The notes under the pieces are model-generated. The model was given only the letters and a program-made list of their open reading frames with translations, ran no database searches and was not told the DNA's origin. A program made the position numbers and the translations under genes. Shown one piece after another: positions 59,492-64,000 of a stretch of DNA of 64,000 nt. Each line of letters starts with the position of its first letter. Position 1 is the stretch's first letter. This DNA comes from JAJDIA01 sp031555735 (GTDB taxonomy: Bacteria; Bacteroidota; Bacteroidia; Bacteroidales; Tannerellaceae): assembly GCA_031555735.1 (NCBI GenBank), contig JAVBUE010000009.1, positions 33,028-97,027 of the forward strand, in the 5' to 3' direction.

Positions 59492-61780
59492 GTGGAAGCA
59501 TTTCTCAATCAGTTGAACGAAAGCCAACGGGCTGCAGTCACATATACCGATGGTCCCTTGCTGGTAATCGCCGGTGCGGGATCCGGAAAGACAAGGGTAT
59601 TAACCTACAAGATAGCCTACCTGATCCATCAGGACTTTGCCCCGCAGCAGATCCTGGCGCTGACATTCACCAACAAGGCGGCGCGCGAGATGAAAGAACG
59701 TATCGCCACCGTAACCGGTGAAGAAACTGCCCGCCGACTGTGGATGGGCACGTTCCACTCCATTTTTTCGCGTATCCTCCGCTATGAGTCAGCCTCCATC
59801 GGTTATCCGCACGATTTTACCATATACGACTCGTCCGACTCGCAAAGCCTGCTCAAAACCATCATGAAGGAAATGGCGCTGGATGATAAGACTTATCGCC
59901 CACAGATGGTCCAGAGCCGGATATCCAACGCCAAGAATTCCCTGGTTACCTGGACTGCCTACGAAAAGGACAGGGAATTGATGGAAAACGATTTCAAAGC
60001 CAAGGTACCCCTGATCTGCGAGATCTATAAACGCTACCAGAACCGTTGTTTCCAGGCGGGGGCGATGGACTTCGACGACCTCTTGCTACAAACCAACATC
60101 CTCTTCCGCGATCATCCCGAGGTGCTGGATAAGTACCGGCGTATCTTCCGCTATGTATTGGTGGACGAGTATCAGGATACCAACTATGCACAACACCTCA
60201 TCGTGCAACGCCTCTGCGAAGAGCACAAACAGATCTGCGTGGTGGGTGATGATGCCCAGAGTATCTATTCCTTCCGGGGAGCAAACATTGATAATATTTT
60301 GAAATTCAAAAATATATACCCTGACTGCCGGGTGTTTAAGCTGGAGCGTAACTACCGCTCCACACAGACGATCGTGAATGCAGCCAACAGCCTGATCCAC
60401 AAGAACACGGAGCAGATCCATAAAACCGTTTATTCCGAAAAGGAGTCCGGCGAACGGATCGCCGTCTATACCGCTTGTTCCGACTATGAAGAAGGGTATA
60501 TCGTCACCGCCCGGATCGAAGAGATGCGGAAAAAGGACCGGACAACATATGCCGGTTTTGCTATATTATATCGTACGAATGTACAGTCGCGCGTGCTCGA
60601 AGAGGCGTTGCGTAAACGGGGTATCCCGTACAAGATATACGGCGGCCTGTCGTTTTACCAGCGTAAGGAGATCAGGGATATGATCGGTTACTTCCGGCTG
60701 ATCGTCAACCCCAACGACGAAGAAGCCTTTAAGCGGGTGATCAATTACCCGAAACGGGGAATAGGGGATACCACCGTAGGCAAACTGCTCGACGCGGCTT
60801 CACAACAGGCCGTCAGCCTGTGGACGGTCGTTTCCGCCCCCCTCGAATATGGTGTATCCCTGCAAAGCGGTACGGTAAAGAAGCTGGCCGATTTCTGTGC
60901 CTGGATCCAATCCCTGGCGGAAGAAAGCCGGACGCATACAGCCGAAGAGATGGCTGCCTTCGTCGTCAACCAGTCGGGTATCCGCCGCGAACTGGCGGAA
61001 GACACGTCGGTGGAAGGAATGAGCCGGAAGGAAAATATGGACGAACTGCTCAAAGGGATCGCCGAATTTTGCCAGATACGGCAGGAAGAAGACAACGAAC
61101 GGGTATCACTGAGCGATTTCCTGTCGGAAGTATCGCTGTTTACCGACATGGACAACGACAAGGAAGAGAATGCCGACAGGGTAACCCTCATGACCGTCCA
61201 TGCTGCCAAAGGGCTTGAGTTCCCGAATGTCTTTGTGGTAGGTCTGGAAGAAAACCTCTTCCCGTCGCCCATGGTCAAAGACAATCCGAAAGGGTTGGAA
61301 GAAGAGCGCCGCCTCTTCTACGTAGCCATCACACGCGCCGAACGGCGTTGCGTCCTCACGTATGCCAAGTCGCGCTTCCGCAACGGGCAGACGGAGATGT
61401 GTTCGCCCAGCCGGTTCCTGAAAGATATAGATCCTTTATACCTCAACCTGCCGGATGAATTGGCCGGATACCGCAAACAGGAGATGCGGACCGAACGCCA
61501 ACCGGTAGCGCCTGCGCCCGTCGCTCCCTCCCGTTTGAAGCGGTTGGTACCTGAAAAAAACAAAGAGCAGGCATCTCAGATGCCGATAGAAACCGGTGGT
61601 TTACAGATTGGGCATAAAGTGCTTCACGACCGTTTTGGCGAAGGTGTGGTGACCGCCTTCGAAGAAAGCGGTCCCAACACCAAAGCCGTTGTTGATTTTG
61701 TCCATTCGGGACAAAAAAAGTTGTTGCTTAAATTTGCCAAACTTACTTTGCTGGAGGAGGCGGGGGAGGCGTGGGAGTAG
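59492..61780 (+). CDS. ATP-dependent DNA helicase, PcrA/UvrD type
   Basis: Superfamily 1A 3'-5' helicase in repair and replication. The 762-residue product starts at GTG 59492 (VEAFLNQLNESQRAAVTYTDG). Motifs in order: LLVIAGAGSGKT (Walker A), ALTFTNKAAREMK, GTFHSIFSRIL, VLVDEYQDTNYAQ (Walker B), VGDDAQSIYSFRGA, LERNYRSTQTIV, MTVHAAKGLEFPNVFV, EEERRLFYVAITRA. The C-terminal GDRFGEGVVTAF-like segment is the UvrD tail. Its last 38 nt overlap the convergent M56-TonB gene. Confidence 0.95.
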   Translation: MEAFLNQLNESQRAAVTYTDGPLLVIAGAGSGKTRVLTYKIAYLIHQDFAPQQILALTFTNKAAREMKERIATVTGEETARRLWMGTFHSIFSRILRYESASIGYPHDFTIYDSSDSQSLLKTIMKEMALDDKTYRPQMVQSRISNAKNSLVTWTAYEKDRELMENDFKAKVPLICEIYKRYQNRCFQAGAMDFDDLLLQTNILFRDHPEVLDKYRRIFRYVLVDEYQDTNYAQHLIVQRLCEEHKQICVVGDDAQSIYSFRGANIDNILKFKNIYPDCRVFKLERNYRSTQTIVNAANSLIHKNTEQIHKTVYSEKESGERIAVYTACSDYEEGYIVTARIEEMRKKDRTTYAGFAILYRTNVQSRVLEEALRKRGIPYKIYGGLSFYQRKEIRDMIGYFRLIVNPNDEEAFKRVINYPKRGIGDTTVGKLLDAASQQAVSLWTVVSAPLEYGVSLQSGTVKKLADFCAWIQSLAEESRTHTAEEMAAFVVNQSGIRRELAEDTSVEGMSRKENMDELLKGIAEFCQIRQEEDNERVSLSDFLSEVSLFTDMDNDKEENADRVTLMTVHAAKGLEFPNVFVVGLEENLFPSPMVKDNPKGLEEERRLFYVAITRAERRCVLTYAKSRFRNGQTEMCSPSRFLKDIDPLYLNLPDELAGYRKQEMRTERQPVAPAPVAPSRLKRLVPEKNKEQASQMPIETGGLQIGHKVLHDRFGEGVVTAFEESGPNTKAVVDFVHSGQKKLLLKFAKLTLLEEAGEAWE

Positions 61781-63083
61781 TGGACAAACGGAAAGTGAAG
61801 GGAAGGGTATATTTCGTACGTACCACCTTGCCTTTATCTTTACCCGGTGTCCATTTGGGCATCAGTTTCATGACGCGGATTGCCTCCTGATCCAATAGCG
61901 GATCCAGACTTCTTACTACTGTCACATCAGACAGGCTTCCGTCTTTTTCAACAATATAGGTCACAATTACACGACCCGAAATGCCTTTATCCTCTGCTTC
62001 TTTCGGATACTTGATGTTTTTGTTTAAGAAATCCATCATCGCTTTATCTCCTCCCGGGAACATCGGCTGTACATCTACTACCGTATGGATCTTATCATCC
62101 TGTTGGGGAAGTACATCGGCAACCACTTCTTCCACGGATTGGGTGACGACCGCCGGCATAACCGCCGGGATTTGTTCAATCAGCCGCCGTGCCGTCGCAT
62201 TCATATTGCTCATAAACAGCAGCCCGAGGGCTAAGGGCAGGAGAAGCAGGTACTTCGTTCTCCGCAGGGAATTTGTTCTTTTTTTATTCAACATGGTAAT
62301 TCTCTTTTTTAAAGGTAATACACTAAAATGATTATAAAGTTTTGCTGCAGCCAATGGAGGATGTTCCATACCGATCAGGTGGTACTGGTACATTTTCTTA
62401 TCGTAGCCGGCGAGCATCACAGCTTCGTCGGCTATATATTCGTGATTGAGTGTGACCTCCTGTTTCAACCACCAGGCAAAGGGGTTGATCCAGCAGAGGA
62501 TACATACGATTTCACCGATCAGCACATCCAGTGAATGCCATCCCTGCACGTGGGTGGATTCGTGTGTCAGGATCTCGTCGGTTGATGCTTTTTCTCCCAG
62601 CATTTCCGGATGCATGAATATCCAGCCGAAGAAGGAGTAGGGGGCTTCGGGTTGGTAGAGCCGGTAGTAAGTGATACCGTCCTGCTCGCAACGATTGCTC
62701 AGTTGGCGCGTACGGACCAGGAGGGTGATTTCTACGAGGCACCGGAGCAGTAGCGCGAAGAAACCAACCAGGTATATCCCGGCGATCCACAGGGGCAAAG
62801 AGCTATTCCAGGTGGCATCGGGCTGTTGCGTAACCGTGGCGGAGGCCTTTTCTGTGGGTATCAGGGCGGAATAATAAGATACCACTTCGGTGATCCCTTC
62901 CTGCGACGACATCCATTGACTGAGGTCGGGTAAGGGATAGAGGAAGGCGATCAGGTAAATCCCCAACAGGGTAAACCGCCGCATCCGGAAGAAGGTGTCG
63001 CGTTGGAACAGGAGGCGATAGGCGGCATACAACACAACCAGCGCCACATTCACTTGCAGGAAATAAAGCAGGATGGATTCCAT
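61743..63083 (-). CDS. M56 (BlaR1-like) membrane protease with C-terminal TonB domain
   Basis: A 446-residue protein. Four membrane helices lie within the first 300 residues. The zinc-protease motif is HESTHVQGWHSLDVLIGE with the glutamate in NHEYIADEAV, as in BlaR1/MecR1. A TonB_C domain follows near residue 345 (VDVQPMFPGGDKAMMDFLNKNIKYP, GRVIVTYIVEKDGSLSDV), then a Pro-rich end. The gene follows the BlaI-type repressor by 22 nt. It should sense an envelope signal and trigger repressor cleavage. No beta-lactamase or penicillin-binding protein is nearby. Confidence 0.92.
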   Translation of the reverse strand: MESILLYFLQVNVALVVLYAAYRLLFQRDTFFRMRRFTLLGIYLIAFLYPLPDLSQWMSSQEGITEVVSYYSALIPTEKASATVTQQPDATWNSSLPLWIAGIYLVGFFALLLRCLVEITLLVRTRQLSNRCEQDGITYYRLYQPEAPYSFFGWIFMHPEMLGEKASTDEILTHESTHVQGWHSLDVLIGEIVCILCWINPFAWWLKQEVTLNHEYIADEAVMLAGYDKKMYQYHLIGMEHPPLAAAKLYNHFSVLPLKKRITMLNKKRTNSLRRTKYLLLLPLALGLLFMSNMNATARRLIEQIPAVMPAVVTQSVEEVVADVLPQQDDKIHTVVDVQPMFPGGDKAMMDFLNKNIKYPKEAEDKGISGRVIVTYIVEKDGSLSDVTVVRSLDPLLDQEAIRVMKLMPKWTPGKDKGKVVRTKYTLPFTFRLSTTPTPPPPPPAK

Positions 63084-63105
63084 AAGGCAACAGGATTTAG
63101 GTGTG

Positions 63106-63465
63106 TTACTCGCCTTTTTCGATCTGGTTCATCAGGTCGCGAAGGTCTTCTTTCGACAGCTTTCGGTCGCGTACGAAAAACGATACCATCTCTTTATATG
63201 AACCTGTGAAATAGTTGTTTACCACCTCTTTCATAAACGTACGCTTGTAGTCGCTTTCCTTCACCGCGGGGGTAAATTGGGTGATGACTCCGAACTTTTT
63301 CGGCGTCACGTATTGTTTGCGTTCGAGGTTGCGTATCACCGAGGCTACGCTGGTATAGGGAGGCTTCGGCTCGGGCATCTCGTTCAGGATGTCGCGGATG
63401 AAACAGGGGCCGAGTTTCCAGATATAAAGCATCACCTCTTCTTCTTGCATTGTTAACTTTTCCAT
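63106..63465 (-). CDS. BlaI/MecI-family transcriptional repressor
   Basis: A 119-residue winged-helix repressor: LTMQEEEVMLYIWKLGPCF, PPYTSVASVIRNLERKQYV (recognition helix) and a C-terminal dimerisation half. Family members are inactivated by their M56 partner. I chose ATG 63465; a GTG at 63489 in frame is also possible. A 7-nt inverted repeat at 63531-63551 overlaps its -7 box, which indicates autoregulation of the repressor-protease operon. Confidence 0.92.
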   Translation of the reverse strand: MEKLTMQEEEVMLYIWKLGPCFIRDILNEMPEPKPPYTSVASVIRNLERKQYVTPKKFGVITQFTPAVKESDYKRTFMKEVVNNYFTGSYKEMVSFFVRDRKLSKEDLRDLMNQIEKGE

Positions 63466-63527
63466 GGGATATCTGTTTTTTTTCTTCACCTTGATGTACT
63501 TAATGGCAAAACTTTACTATCACTTCG

Positions 63528-63551
63528 CAAATCTACTTAATTTGAGTAGAT
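63528..63551 (-). promoter_or_regulatory. operator and -7 box of the BlaI-type operon
   Basis: ATCTACT (63531-63537) and AGTAGAT (63545-63551) form a perfect inverted repeat with a 7-nt spacer. The minus-strand -7 box TAGATTTG (63528-63535) overlaps the downstream arm, so repressor binding would block the promoter. TTTG at 63557-63560 is a possible -33 element with a slightly long 21-nt spacer. Confidence 0.72.
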
Positions 63552-63660
63552 CAACGCAAACAAAATAGACAATAATTGTTAATACGTACGAAAATGTAGA
63601 AACTGTTTTGAATTTCGATCAACCATCTGAATCCATGAGCCGTCCGTATCCCCTACACGA

Positions 63661-63687
63661 AGTTTATTTTTGCAAAACATCTGCCAC
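63661..63687 (-). repeat. 27-nt module, inverted copy of 23594-23620
   Basis: The reverse complement reads GTGGCAGATGTTTTGCAAAAATAAACT, identical to 23594-23620. The gene-free end of the window (63466-64000) contains the BlaI-type promoter, this module, the array at 63770 and the 81-nt block at 63920; 63560-63660 and 63688-63769 show nothing further. Confidence 0.8.
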
Positions 63688-63769
63688 CTAAGAGCAAAAA
63701 CCGGAAAGGCTACGACGAAGGCTGACCGGAACTGCCTATCCGGCGACGCGGCGACGCTCCGGGTTTCCA

Positions 63770-63879
63770 CCTAATGAAACAAAAAGGCTCACCTATTGGA
63801 ACTGTTTGTTTCACTTATTGGAACTGTTTGTTCCAGCCTTAGAAACTGTTTGTTCCATCCTTATGAAACTTTTGTCCCA
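63770..63879 (+). repeat. tandem array of five 22-nt units (GAAAC-GTTTC group, copy B)
   Basis: Five 22-nt units at 63770, 63792, 63814, 63836 and 63858, of the form cytattGGAACTGTTTGTTY, the same unit, count and order as copy A at 23310-23419 (first unit has the AACAAAAAG variant in both). It is followed 41 nt later by the 81-nt block. Confidence 0.88.
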
Positions 63880-63919
63880 TCAGGACAAAAAACTTTTTTA
63901 GACAAGAGGTGTCAAGGGT

Positions 63920-64000
63920 GCATCGCGTGGCAGATGTGGCAGCAAAAAGGCGGAAAAACGGATCTGCCACGGGTATCTGCCACACATCTAACCTATTCAT
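63920..64000 (+). repeat. 81-nt hairpin block of the composite repeat (copy B), reaches window end
   Basis: Matches 23481-23561 with one substitution. The window ends inside the region of identity, so the full length of the shared block in copy B is unknown. Confidence 0.88.

Noticed and set aside
63579..63770. 63-codon minus-strand frame near the window end
   Set aside because: It runs through the 27-nt repeat module and has no recognisable start context, domain or hydrophobic pattern.

Overview
The window comes from a Bacteroidota genome, most likely a Parabacteroides-like gut anaerobe. Three things support this. Promoters follow the TAnnTTTG (-7) pattern of the phylum, for example TATCTTTG, TACTTTTG and TACCTTTG. 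The gene set is typical: trp operon starting trpB-trpE, 2-oxoacid:ferredoxin oxidoreductases, GH97/GH20/GH127 enzymes, 6-bladed beta-propeller protein, IorAB, MltG, M56-TonB/BlaI pair. Ribosome binding sites are mostly weak or absent. No rRNA, transposase, integrase or CRISPR array was seen. Four tRNA genes are present (Gly-TCC, Tyr-GTA, Ser-GCT, Pro-TGG).

Layout. 1-2.6 kb: start of a trp operon (trpB, trpE cut by the window edge) with a leader peptide and attenuator. 2.6-8.6 kb: orphan periplasmic binding protein, porin, and a five-gene 2-oxoacid:ferredoxin oxidoreductase operon that includes an unrecognised 55-residue membrane protein. 8.7-14.9 kb: secreted hydrolase, a large two-Glu glycosidase with duplicated N-terminal modules, a GH20-like enzyme and a queuosine-precursor transporter. 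15-24 kb: housekeeping genes (DEAD-box helicase, tatCA, fabD, tRNAs, ribH, TPR protein, recF-DUF721, acetyltransferase). 24-33 kb: mltG, iorAB (iorA has no usable start codon), htpG, Kef-type antiporter, panB. 32.9-37.8 kb: his leader/attenuator and hisGDCB plus a lipoprotein. 37.9-44.7 kb: dnaB, a DMT transporter, a predicted Tat-exported GMC dehydrogenase with a nine-heme cytochrome, and a HigBA-like pair. 44.8-50 kb: GH127, cutC, GH97, tRNA-Pro. 50-59.4 kb: two tandem paralogous PAS histidine kinases, queD-queE, an AT-rich AAA ATPase/DUF4276 pair (candidate defence module), and a third PAS kinase. 59.5-64 kb: PcrA/UvrD helicase, M56-TonB sensor protease and BlaI-type repressor with a visible operator.

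How the genes work together. Two biosynthetic operons (trp, his) each begin with a short peptide carrying tandem regulatory codons followed by an intrinsic terminator, which is classical ribosome-mediated attenuation. Two distinct 2-oxoacid:ferredoxin oxidoreductases serve amino acid fermentation or reductive synthesis. The tat genes in the window encode the export route that the GMC dehydrogenase complex should use. QueD, QueE and the YhhQ transporter belong to queuosine supply.

The most unusual non-coding content is a set of five intergenic tandem arrays with 21-22-nt units, in three sequence groups. Two of them (23.3 kb and 63.8 kb) are each five units long and are followed by the same 81-nt hairpin block, which differs at one base between copies. 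Two others (9.8 kb and 40.8 kb) are each exactly four units long and share upstream sequence. I do not recognise this repeat family.
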